Positions 16,626 through 24,211 of a DNA stretch of 54,762 nucleotides are shown here, piece after piece. The position numbers were made by a program, and so were the translations under genes. The notes under the pieces are model-generated. The model did not search any database, had not been told where the DNA came from, and was given only the letters and a program-made list of their open reading frames with translations. How positions within the stretch are numbered: position 1 is the first letter of the stretch; the number at the start of each line of letters is the position of its first letter. Origin of the DNA: Polaromonas sp. (GTDB lineage: Bacteria; Pseudomonadota; Gammaproteobacteria; Burkholderiales; Burkholderiaceae_C); assembly GCA_013824015.1 (NCBI GenBank), contig PNNC01000073.1, forward strand, positions 1 through 54,762. Direction: 5' to 3'.

Positions 16626-17612
16626 ATGAAAGCATCGTCTTACCGGCTTCTGGCCGCCGTCTGCGCCGTCGCTAGCTCGGTGTTGGCCACTGCGCCGGCG
16701 CACGCCCAGGCTTATCCCGCCAAACCCGTCTCGATGATCGTGCCGTTCCCGGCCGGCAGCGCCACCGACACCGTGGCGCGCGCGCTGGGACAGAAGATGT
16801 CGGAAAAGCTGGGCCAGCCCATCGTCATCGACAACGTGGCGGGCGCCGGCGGCACCATTGCCGCGGCCAAGGCGGCGCGCGCGCCGGCCGACGGCTACAC
16901 GGTGCTGATCCACACCACCATCGCGCTGTCGGCGGCGCTGTACAAAAGCCTGCCCTATGACACCGCAACGGCTTTCGAGCCGCTGGGCCTGGTCAATGTC
17001 GGCCCGTATGTGTTCGTGTCAAATCCGGCGTTCCGCGCCAAGGACGGCAAGGACCTGATCGCGACGCTCAAGGCAGACGCTGGCAAGGTCAACATGGCCA
17101 ACGCGGGTGTGGGCACCGGCTCGCACATGTGCGCGGTGATGCTGTCGCAGGCGCTCGGTGTGCAGCCGACTTTTGTTCCCTACAAAAGCACCAACCTGGC
17201 ACTGCAGGACGTGATGGCCGGCCACAGCGACCTGTTGTGTGACCAGACCACCAATGCGCTGCCGCATCTGGCGGCCGGCAAGATCAAGGCCTTCGCGATC
17301 ACCGCGCCCCAGCGCAGCGCCAATTTCCCGGGCGTGCCGACGATGCGCGAGCTGGGCCTGCCGCAGGTGGACACCGCGGTGTGGCACGGCGTGTACGCGC
17401 CCAAGGGCACACCGGCCGCCATCGTGCGCCAGCTCAACGAGGCGCTGCAGGTCGCGCTGTCGGACGCGGCGGTCCAGAAGCGTCTGGCTGACATGGGCAC
17501 CGAGCTGTTCCCGGCCGCCGAGCGCACGCCTGCGGCCCATGCGCAGTACCTGGCCAAGGACCTGGCGCGCGCCCGGGAGATCGTCAAGGCCGGCAACATC
17601 CAGCTGGATTAG
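16626..17612 (+). CDS. Bug family (TctC-type) periplasmic solute receptor
   Basis: A 328-residue receptor with GAGGAA before the ATG and a signal peptide ending at AHAQA (about residue 29). The family motif is MIVPFPAGSATDTVAR, and the second block FVPYKSTNLALQDV. It lies between a deacetylase-like hydrolase gene and an amidase gene, so it probably delivers the substrate of those enzymes. No TctAB genes are present. Confidence 0.9.
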   Translation: MKASSYRLLAAVCAVASSVLATAPAHAQAYPAKPVSMIVPFPAGSATDTVARALGQKMSEKLGQPIVIDNVAGAGGTIAAAKAARAPADGYTVLIHTTIALSAALYKSLPYDTATAFEPLGLVNVGPYVFVSNPAFRAKDGKDLIATLKADAGKVNMANAGVGTGSHMCAVMLSQALGVQPTFVPYKSTNLALQDVMAGHSDLLCDQTTNALPHLAAGKIKAFAITAPQRSANFPGVPTMRELGLPQVDTAVWHGVYAPKGTPAAIVRQLNEALQVALSDAAVQKRLADMGTELFPAAERTPAAHAQYLAKDLARAREIVKAGNIQLD

Positions 17613-17654
17613 CAAACAGGCCCCCAAGCGCGGCGCGCCCGCGCTGCTTCGCCC

Positions 17655-19013
17655 ATGACTGCCGATCTCCATTACCTTTCCCTGCATGCGGCGGCGGTGC
17701 GCATCGCCGACCGCAGCCTGTCGCCCGTGGCGCTGGTGGAAGCCTGCATTGAGCGCTGCACCGCGCTGCAGCCGACCCACCACGCCTTCATCACCTTCAC
17801 CTTCGAGGCTGCGCGCAGCGCGGCCCGCATCGCGCAGCAGGAGATCGCGGCGGGCCGGCACCGCGGGCCGCTGCATGGCGTCCCGATCGCCCACAAGGAC
17901 ATCCTGGCCACCGCCGGTGTTCGCACCACCGCCCACTCGCGGCTGCTGCAGGACTGGGTTCCCGACCAGGATGCCGCCGCCGTCCAGCTGCTGGAGCGGG
18001 CCGGCGCCATCAGCCTGGGCAAGACCGCCTGCCACGAGTTCGCTTTTGGCACCCCCGATGCGGACGAGCCGTTTCCGGCGGCGCGCAATCCCTGGAACAC
18101 CGAGCACATGCCCGGCAGCTCGAGCAGCGGCTCGGGCGCGGCCGTCGCTGCCGGCATGGTGATGGCCGCCACCGGCACCGACACCGGCGGCTCGGTACGC
18201 CACCCCGCCGCGGCCTGCGGCATTGTCGGCATGAAGCCGACCTATGGGCGGGTCAGCCTCGAAGGCGTGATTCCGCTGGCGCCCAGCCTGGACCATGTGG
18301 GCCCGCTGACGCGCACCGTGCGCGACAACGCGCTGATGCTGCAGGTACTGGCCGGGCCGGGCGCGCCGAATTTTGCTGCGTCTCTGGGCGCGCCGGTCCG
18401 GGGCAAACGCATCGGCGTGCCCGAGCGTTTCATCGCCACGGTGGATCACACCGCCGAGGTGTCCGCCGCGTTCGACCAGGCGCTCAAGGTTCTTCAGGCC
18501 CTGGGTGTGGAACTGGTCCCCATCGCTCCCGAGGGACTGGATGCGGCCTTTGAGGCGGCCAATGTGATCATCGCTTACGAGGCAGCGCGTTACCACCGCG
18601 ACGACCTGCAGCGCCATCCCGAGAAGTTTGGTCCGGCGCTGCGCCAGCGTCTGCTGCGCGGCGCCGCCTGCACCGATGCGGAGTACGCCGCGGCGCGTGA
18701 GCGCGGGGCGGCGCTGAAGCGGACCTACGCCGCTCTGTTCGCCGATGGCCTGGCTGCCATCGCCAGCCCCGGCCGCGAGGCGCCGGCCGAGACCATGGCG
18801 CAGCTGTATGCCAATCCGGCCGGCAAGCGCGGCATCACCAACCGCATCTACAGCCTGACCGGCAACCCGGCCGTCACGCTGCCCATGGGTTTTTCAGCGA
18901 CCGGCCTGCCGCTGGCGCTTCAGCTCGCGGCCGCGCACGGGGCGGAGCCGCTGCTGTACCAGCTCGCGGAGGCTTACGAGCACAAGGCCGGCTGGAGCCT
19001 GAGGCACCCTTAG
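17655..19013 (+). CDS. amidase signature family protein (GatA-like amidase)
   Basis: A 452-residue amidase. The Ser-cisSer-Lys triad is visible: K81 in GVPIAHKDI, the cis-Ser in PGSSSSGSGAAVAAG (residues 153-167) and nucleophile S180 in GTDTGGSVRHPAAACG. GMKPTYGRVS follows. Family members hydrolyse amides to acid and ammonia; a free-standing gene without gatB/gatC points to catabolism, not tRNA amidation. It starts 42 bases after the Bug gene and completes the apparent deacetylase-Bug-amidase operon. Confidence 0.9.
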   Translation: MTADLHYLSLHAAAVRIADRSLSPVALVEACIERCTALQPTHHAFITFTFEAARSAARIAQQEIAAGRHRGPLHGVPIAHKDILATAGVRTTAHSRLLQDWVPDQDAAAVQLLERAGAISLGKTACHEFAFGTPDADEPFPAARNPWNTEHMPGSSSSGSGAAVAAGMVMAATGTDTGGSVRHPAAACGIVGMKPTYGRVSLEGVIPLAPSLDHVGPLTRTVRDNALMLQVLAGPGAPNFAASLGAPVRGKRIGVPERFIATVDHTAEVSAAFDQALKVLQALGVELVPIAPEGLDAAFEAANVIIAYEAARYHRDDLQRHPEKFGPALRQRLLRGAACTDAEYAAARERGAALKRTYAALFADGLAAIASPGREAPAETMAQLYANPAGKRGITNRIYSLTGNPAVTLPMGFSATGLPLALQLAAAHGAEPLLYQLAEAYEHKAGWSLRHP

Positions 19014-19157
19014 GAGGAGGCCGGGTCTGCGAGCCTCGACGGCAACACCCGCCGCGCCATCGATCCGGGGCAGGGCGATGTGATCGACGAAGCGGCTTTC
19101 AAGGCGCTGATCAAGGCGGCGTGGCGGGTCGAACAAGGCCCAGGCCGGACCGCCGAA

Positions 19158-19216
19158 TGCTCTTGTTTTGATAGCTTCTCGCCCGCGCTGTACAGGGGCT
19201 GAAGGCCGATTTGATG
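19158..19216. repeat. ATAGCTGC dispersed repeat, copy 3
   Basis: TCTTGTTTTGATAGCTTCTC, then GCGCTGTACAGGGGCTGAAGGCCGAT. It lies between the amidase gene and the PPC-domain gene and runs to within 13 bases of the chosen PPC start. Confidence 0.75.
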
Positions 19217-19228
19217 TACAAACAGAGC

Positions 19229-19657
19229 ATGCACACCCTGCCCATCCGCCTGAGCCCCGGCGACGACCTGCGCGCGGCCATCGAGACGGCAGTGCGCGCT
19301 GCGGACTGCCGCGCGGCCTTTGTGCTCTCCGGTATCGGCAGCCTGTCCACCGCCGGCCTGAGGTTTGCCGGTGCCGAGCAGCCACGCCGCTTCACCGGCG
19401 ACATCGAGATCCTGAGCCTGGCCGGCAGCATCGCGTTCGACGGCGCGCGCAGCAGTTCGCACCTCCACATGGCGCTGTCCACCGCCAGCGGCGAGGTCTT
19501 CGGCGGCCACGTCGCGCCGGGCTGCACGGTGCGCACCACGGCCGAAGTGTTGCTGGCGCTGCTGCCGGACTGGGACTTCTCGCGCGCGCCGGATGCCGCG
19601 ACGGGGTATCAGGAGCTGGTGGTGCGGGCGCGCGCAGGCACCGGTGACCAGCCCTGA
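19229..19657 (+). CDS. PPC domain (DUF296) protein
   Basis: A 142-residue single-domain protein starting MHTLPIRLSPGDDL; an ATG at 19211 would add six residues that come from the upstream repeat. The PPC fold motifs are AAFVLSGIGSLSTAGLRFA (about 35-53), FTGDIEILSLAGSI and the His-containing HLHMALS, followed by GEVFGGHV and AEVLL. Bacterial stand-alone PPC proteins have a putative metal site and no defined activity; in plants the domain is attached to AT-hooks. It may belong to the amidase operon. No clear ribosome site is seen. Confidence 0.82.
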   Translation: MHTLPIRLSPGDDLRAAIETAVRAADCRAAFVLSGIGSLSTAGLRFAGAEQPRRFTGDIEILSLAGSIAFDGARSSSHLHMALSTASGEVFGGHVAPGCTVRTTAEVLLALLPDWDFSRAPDAATGYQELVVRARAGTGDQP

Positions 19658-19658
19658 T

Positions 19659-19719
19659 GCTATGTAATTGATAGCTGCCCGCCCATGCCGGACATGGGCT
19701 GGAGCCCGATTCGGCATAA
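19659..19719. repeat. ATAGCTGC dispersed repeat, copy 4
   Basis: TATGTAATTGATAGCTGCCC, then GCCCATGCCGGACATGGGCT and GGAGCCCGATTCGG. The GCCCATG/CATGGGC arms form a 7-bp stem. It directly follows the PPC gene and abuts the terminator at 19721. Confidence 0.8.
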
Positions 19720-19720
19720 A

Positions 19721-19750
19721 AAAAGCCGCTGGCAATCACCAGCGGCTTTT
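19721..19750. terminator. bidirectional rho-independent terminator
   Basis: AAAAGCCGCTGG at 19721-19732 and CCAGCGGCTTTT at 19739-19750 form a perfect 12-bp arm pair around a 6-base loop, with A-runs on the left and T-runs on the right. It sits between the convergent PPC gene and MetE-like gene and can serve both. Confidence 0.92.
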
Positions 19751-19776
19751 TGTTCGGGCCGTAGCCTGCAGGCAGA

Positions 19777-20901
19777 TCAGGCCGAACCCCAGACCTCCTG
19801 CGCGGTCTCGATCACCAGGCGCAGCTTGGTGCGCTGGGCTTCGACGGCGATGTCGTTGCCGTGCACGGTGCTGGAAAAACCGCACTGCGGCGACAGCGCC
19901 AGCTGCTCCAGCGGCGCGTACTTGGCGGCCTGCTCGATGCGGTGTTTCAGTTCGTCCTTGTCTTCCAGCGTGCCGAACTTGGTGGTGACCAGGCCCAGCA
20001 CCACGGTTTTGCCCTTGGGCAGGAAACGCAGCGGTTTGAAGTCGCCGCTGCGGATGTCGTCGTACTCCATGAAGTAGGCGTCGAGGTTCATCTCTTTCAG
20101 CAGTGCTTCGGCCACTGGCTCGTAGTTGCCGCTGGCGGCGTGGGTGCTTTTGAAGTTGCCGCGGCAAAGGTGCATCGCCAGCAACATGCCGGGCGGCTTC
20201 TGCGCCACCACCAGGTTGATGAACTTGGCATAACGGTGCGGCAGCTCGTTGGGGTCGTCACCGCGCTGGCGGGCGGCTTCGCGCATTTTTTCGTCGCAGA
20301 GGTAAGCGAGGTTGGTGTCGTCCATCTGCACATAAGTGCAGCCGGCGGCGGCCAGGCTGCGCAACTCGTCGCCGTAGGCATTGGCCACGTCCTGGTAGAA
20401 CTCGGGCTCGAGTTCGGGGTAATGTTCGCGGCTGATGCCGGCGCGGCCGCCGCGGAAGTGCAGCATGGTCGGCGAGGGAATCGTCACCTTGGGCGTGTTG
20501 CCGGCGCTGACCTGGCTTTTGAGGTACTGGAAGTCGGCGAGCTGGATGTCCTTGACGTGGCGCACCTTGTCGACCACTTTCATCACCGGCGGCGCCAGCT
20601 CCTGCGTGCCATCGGGGCGCTGGATGGTGACGGGAATGCCCACCTCGACGCCGCCGATTTGCGCCAGAAAATCGGTGTGGAAGTAGGTGCGGCGGAACTC
20701 GCCGTCGGTGATGCTTTTCAGGCCCACGTCTTCCTGGAACTTGACGATCTCGGTGATCGCCTTGTCTTCGACCTTGCGCAACTGCTCGGGCGTGATTTCG
20801 CCTTTGGCCTTCTGCTCACGGGCTTCCAGCAGGTACTTGGGGCGCAGAAAACTGCCGACATGGTCGTAGCGGGCGGGCAGATGCGGGGTCGGGGTGCTCA
20901 T
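19777..20901 (-). CDS. cobalamin-independent methionine synthase II family protein (MetE C-domain-like)
   Basis: A 374-residue TIM-barrel protein related to the C-terminal half of MetE (YxjG/YxjH-like). An AGGAG site precedes the ATG. DHVGSFLRP (residues 13-21), SITDGEFRRTYFH (63-75) and YVQMDDTNLAYLCD are family motifs. Zn ligands are expected from the His and Cys of MHLCRGN and from the Cys of LSPQCGFSS. Such stand-alone domains transfer methyl or alkyl groups to thiols; the donor and acceptor are unknown here. It is divergent from vanA with a 142-base spacer, so a role in C1 handling linked to aromatic O-demethylation is possible but unproven. Confidence 0.85.
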   Translation of the reverse strand: MSTPTPHLPARYDHVGSFLRPKYLLEAREQKAKGEITPEQLRKVEDKAITEIVKFQEDVGLKSITDGEFRRTYFHTDFLAQIGGVEVGIPVTIQRPDGTQELAPPVMKVVDKVRHVKDIQLADFQYLKSQVSAGNTPKVTIPSPTMLHFRGGRAGISREHYPELEPEFYQDVANAYGDELRSLAAAGCTYVQMDDTNLAYLCDEKMREAARQRGDDPNELPHRYAKFINLVVAQKPPGMLLAMHLCRGNFKSTHAASGNYEPVAEALLKEMNLDAYFMEYDDIRSGDFKPLRFLPKGKTVVLGLVTTKFGTLEDKDELKHRIEQAAKYAPLEQLALSPQCGFSSTVHGNDIAVEAQRTKLRLVIETAQEVWGSA

Positions 20902-21003
20902 GGGGTCTCCTGGGAAATTCTGGATGAAGCTGCGATGTTAAAGCATGAATCGGCGGCTTCTGTGAATACATAAAGCGGACAAAATCGGTCGATATTGCGG
21001 TTT

Positions 21004-21033
21004 TTGGTTGATTTTTGACCATTAATGTATACA
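21004..21033 (+). promoter_or_regulatory. candidate vanA promoter/operator
   Basis: The palindrome TGTATACA (21026-21033), within ATTAATGTATACAATG, contains a TATACA -10 candidate at 21028-21033; TTGGTT at 21004-21009 lies 18 bases upstream. It lies 10 bases from the vanA ATG and is a plausible site for the GntR (VanR-like) regulator. No Shine-Dalgarno site is visible before vanA. Confidence 0.4.
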
Positions 21034-21043
21034 ATGCGTATCC

Positions 21044-22138
21044 ATGAAAGCCGATAAAGCCCTGTTTCCCCTGAACGCCTGGTATGCCGCCGCTTATGAC
21101 GTGGAAGTCGTCAACGCGCTGCTGCCACGCACCATCTGCAACCAGAAAATCGTGATGTTCCGCAAGACCGACGGCACGGTCGCGGCGCTGGAAGACGCCT
21201 GCTGGCACCGGCTGCTGCCGCTGTCGATGGGCCGTCTCGACGGCGACGAAGTCACCTGCGGCTACCACGGGCTGGTGTACAACGCGCAGGGCCGCTGCAC
21301 CCACATGCCCAGCCAGGAGACGCTGAACCCGTCGGCCTGCGTGCGCAGCTTTCCGCTGGTCGAGAAGCACCGCTTCATCTGGATCTGGCCCGGCGACCCG
21401 GCGCAGGCCGACCCGGCGCTGGTGCCCGACATGCACTGGAACGACGACCCGGCCTGGGCCGGTGACGGCAAGCTGATCACCGTGAAGTGCGACTACCGGC
21501 TGGTGGTGGACAACCTGATGGACCTGACCCACGAAGCCTTTGTGCACGGCTCCAGCATCGGCAACCGCGAGGTGGCCGAGGCGCCGTTTGTCGCGACCCA
21601 CGGCGACCGCACCGCCACTGTGACACGCTGGATGGAAAACATCACGGCGCCGCCGTTCTGGGCCGGACAGATCCGCCATGCGCGCAACTACACGGGCCCG
21701 GTCGATCGCTGGCAGGTGATCCGTTTCGAGGCGCCGTGCACCGTGACCATCGACGTCGGTGTCGCCGAGGCCGGCACCGGCGCGATACCGAAGGACGGCC
21801 AGCCCGGCGACCGCAGCCACGGCGTCAACGGTTTTGTGCTCAACACCATCACGCCCGAGACCAATGGCACCTGCCACTACTTCTGGGCCTTTGCGCGCAA
21901 CTACTGCCTCGGAGAACAGGCGCTGACGCACAAGCTGCGCGAGGGCGTCGCGACCATCTTCCGTGAGGACGAACATGTGCTGGAGGCGCAGCAGGTCGCG
22001 ATGGACGAACACCCCGACCACCAGTTCTACAACCTCAACATCGACGCCGGCTCGATGTGGGCGCGGCGGCTGATTGACCGGATGGTGGCGAAAGAGGCCT
22101 CTCCGGCGCCGGTGATCCCGATCCGGCAGGTCGCGTGA
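21044..22138 (+). CDS. vanA: vanillate O-demethylase, Rieske oxygenase subunit
   Basis: A 364-residue Rieske non-heme iron oxygenase. The Rieske ligands are C53-x-H55 and C72-x2-H75 (ACWHRLLPLS, TCGYHGLVYN). The mononuclear iron site is in NLMDLTHEAFVHGS (H163, H168). The opening LFPLNAWYAAAYDVEV is typical of VanA. With VanB it converts vanillate to protocatechuate and formaldehyde; protocatechuate is then the substrate of the pmd genes 14 kb downstream. The start has no ribosome site and may be near-leaderless. Related oxygenases act on other methoxybenzoates, so substrate range is inferred. Confidence 0.9.
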   Translation: MKADKALFPLNAWYAAAYDVEVVNALLPRTICNQKIVMFRKTDGTVAALEDACWHRLLPLSMGRLDGDEVTCGYHGLVYNAQGRCTHMPSQETLNPSACVRSFPLVEKHRFIWIWPGDPAQADPALVPDMHWNDDPAWAGDGKLITVKCDYRLVVDNLMDLTHEAFVHGSSIGNREVAEAPFVATHGDRTATVTRWMENITAPPFWAGQIRHARNYTGPVDRWQVIRFEAPCTVTIDVGVAEAGTGAIPKDGQPGDRSHGVNGFVLNTITPETNGTCHYFWAFARNYCLGEQALTHKLREGVATIFREDEHVLEAQQVAMDEHPDHQFYNLNIDAGSMWARRLIDRMVAKEASPAPVIPIRQVA

Positions 22139-22145
22139 AGCTTTC

Positions 22146-22175
22146 TGTCATGGCGGACCTGATCCGCCAGCCATG
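22146..22175. repeat. variant of the GTCATCCCGG repeat
   Basis: TGTCATGGCGGACCTGATCC, then GCCAGCCATG, a dyad variant of the 4230 and 5968 repeats, fills the vanA-gntR gap. An ATG at 22173 lies at its end, which argues against that ATG as the gntR start. Confidence 0.6.
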
Positions 22176-22208
22176 CCGCGCAAGCCACCACAGGGGATAA
22201 AACAAGCA

Positions 22209-23003
22209 ATGAGTACTATCAAAAAGATAGCTGCCAGCCCAGACGCGACAGGGGCTGAGGGCCAAAATGGCATTGAAAGTGCGCAGGTGCGGGCGCTGCT
22301 CAAGCTGCGCGAGCTGATCCTTTCGGGCGAGCTGGCCGGCGGCACACGGATTGCCGAGCTGGCCATCGTCGAGCGTATCGGCGTCTCCCGCACGCCGATT
22401 CGCGCGGCGTTGATGCGTCTCGAGCAGGAAGGGCTGCTGGAAGCGCTGCCCAACGGCGGTTATGCGGTCAAGGCGTTTTCGGAGCGCGACATTGCCGACG
22501 CGATCGAACTGCGCGGCACGCTCGAAGGCCTGCTGGTGCGGCTGGCGGCCGAACGCGGCGCGCCGGCGGTGGTGCTGGCCGAGGCGCGCGACTGCCTGCG
22601 CCAGGTCGATGCGGTGCTGGCCGACCCGGCGCTGACCGACGAGGCCTTTTCGGCCTATGTCGATTTCAACGAACGTTTCCACGCGCTGCTGTATGAGATG
22701 GCCGACAGCCCGGTCACCGTGCGCCAGCTCGAGCGGGTGGTGAGCCTGCCGTTTGCGTCGGCCTCGGCCTTTGTGGTGGTGCAGTCGAACTCGCCGCAGG
22801 CGCGCGACATGCTGGTGGTGGCGCAGGACCAGCACTGGCAGGTGCTGGACGCGATCGAGCGCGGCGAGGGCACACGCGCCGAGGCGCTGATGCGCGAGCA
22901 CTCGCGGCTCGCGCAGCGCAACCTGCGCCACGCGCTGTCGGGCCAGGCCGGCGCCCACATGCCCGAGTCGCTGAAAGCCATGAAGCTGATCCGACGCCGC
23001 TGA
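22209..23003 (+). CDS. GntR family transcriptional regulator (VanR-like)
   Basis: A 264-residue FadR-type GntR protein if started at ATG 22209 (MSTIKKIAASP); an in-frame ATG at 22173 is within a repeat. The winged HTH is LKLRELILSGELAGGTRIAE followed by IGVSRTPIRAALMRLEQEG (about residues 53-71). The C-terminal FCD domain has His/Asp candidates for metal or acid binding (VDFNERFHALLY). It lies between vanA and vanB in the same direction and probably represses them in the absence of vanillate. Codons 2-20 coincide with a copy of the ATAGCTGC repeat. Confidence 0.88.
   Translation: MSTIKKIAASPDATGAEGQNGIESAQVRALLKLRELILSGELAGGTRIAELAIVERIGVSRTPIRAALMRLEQEGLLEALPNGGYAVKAFSERDIADAIELRGTLEGLLVRLAAERGAPAVVLAEARDCLRQVDAVLADPALTDEAFSAYVDFNERFHALLYEMADSPVTVRQLERVVSLPFASASAFVVVQSNSPQARDMLVVAQDQHWQVLDAIERGEGTRAEALMREHSRLAQRNLRHALSGQAGAHMPESLKAMKLIRRR
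22212..22270. repeat. ATAGCTGC dispersed repeat, copy 5, inside the gntR reading frame
   Basis: ACTATCAAAAAGATAGCTGC, then CAGCCCAGACGCGACAGGGG and CTGAGGGCCAAAATGG. All other copies are intergenic; this one encodes residues about 2-20 of the GntR protein, before the HTH. Confidence 0.75.
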
Positions 23004-23023
23004 ACATTCCAGACATTCCGACC

Positions 23024-24010
23024 ATGAAAAGCAACCAGACCCTCTACCCCGCGACCATCGTCGCGTTGCGCGACCTGACACCCACGGTGCGTGAATTCGA
23101 GATCCAGCCCGCTGCCGGGCAGGCTGCCGCCTGGCAGGCCGGCGCCCACCTGCAGGTGGAGCTGACGGTGGGCGGCCTGGCGCAGATCCGCCGCTACTCG
23201 CTGGTGGGCCTGCCGGATGGCCGGCACTACCGCATCGCCGTCAAGCGGATGGACGACGGCCGCGGCGGATCGCAGGCGATGTGGCGGCTGGCGGTCGGCG
23301 ACACGCTGGCGGTCAGCGCGCCGCAAAACCATTTCCCGCTGGACCTGTCGGCGCCGCACTACCTGCTGGTGGCCGGCGGCATCGGCATCACGCCGCTGGT
23401 GATGATGGCGCAGCAGCTGCAGGCGCATGTGGCACGCAGCGGCGCCAGCCTGCGCATGTTGTACGGCGCACGCACACAGGACGAGCTGGCCTTGTTGCCG
23501 CTGCTGCGCGAGACCCTGGGCGACACGCTGCAGACCTTTGTCGGTGAACGTGATGAACACATGGACCTGGCGGCCGAAATCGCGGCGCTGCCGCCCGGCG
23601 CGCAGCTGTACACCTGCGGGCCGGTGCCGCTGCTCGAAGCGATCCGTGCGGCCTGGAACGGGGCAGGGCGGCCGCCGGCTGACCTGCGTTTCGAAACCTT
23701 TGGCAGCAGCGGCCGTTTTGCCGCGCAGGCGTTCCGGGTGCTGGTGCCGCGCCACCAGGTCGACATCATGGTGCCGGCCGGCAGCACCCTGCTGGACGCG
23801 CTGGAAAGCGCCGGCGTGGAAACCCTGTCGGACTGCCGCCGCGGCGAATGCGGCCTGTGTGCGATGGACGTGCTGGCGCTGGACGGCGAGGCGGACCACC
23901 GCGACGTCTTTCTCAGCCCGCAGGAAAAGCAGCACAACAGCCGCATCTGCGCCTGTGTGTCGCGGGTGGTGGGCGCGGTGACGCTGGATTCGGCCTACCG
24001 CGGCGACTGA
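23024..24010 (+). CDS. vanB: vanillate O-demethylase, ferredoxin reductase subunit
   Basis: A 328-residue class IA reductase of the phthalate dioxygenase reductase type. The FMN site is RRYSLVG (about residues 56-62), the NAD-binding domain has LLVAGGIGITPLVMMAQQL (near 114) and YTCGPVPLLEAI, and the C-terminal plant-type [2Fe-2S] site is DCRRGECGLC with a last Cys in SRICACV. It passes electrons from NADH to VanA. It starts 20 bases after the gntR stop, an unusual vanA-gntR-vanB order. Confidence 0.92.
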   Translation: MKSNQTLYPATIVALRDLTPTVREFEIQPAAGQAAAWQAGAHLQVELTVGGLAQIRRYSLVGLPDGRHYRIAVKRMDDGRGGSQAMWRLAVGDTLAVSAPQNHFPLDLSAPHYLLVAGGIGITPLVMMAQQLQAHVARSGASLRMLYGARTQDELALLPLLRETLGDTLQTFVGERDEHMDLAAEIAALPPGAQLYTCGPVPLLEAIRAAWNGAGRPPADLRFETFGSSGRFAAQAFRVLVPRHQVDIMVPAGSTLLDALESAGVETLSDCRRGECGLCAMDVLALDGEADHRDVFLSPQEKQHNSRICACVSRVVGAVTLDSAYRGD

Positions 24011-24211
24011 GGGTTCTCCCGGACACCCGATGCCCCGGGGGGTGCGTTAGTGAAATATCGGGAGATTACGTATATCAAAATCATATAACTGCTAGAGCCC
24101 GGTCCGCCGTTCCCCTGCCGGTTGGCGGCGGCGACAATCCGCACTGACCCCATGCGTGAATTGCCGACGCAGCGCTACCCTCCCATCTCAACACCAGAAC
24201 TGGAGACTGAA

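Noticed and set aside
19014..19157. An open stretch in the amidase frame after its TAG stop, reading about LDGNTRRAIDPGQGDVIDEA and beyond.
   Set aside because: It has protein-like composition and could be a gene remnant or stop readthrough, but it has no start, no recognised family and ends in the ATAGCTGC repeat; continuation in frame has a one-in-three chance.
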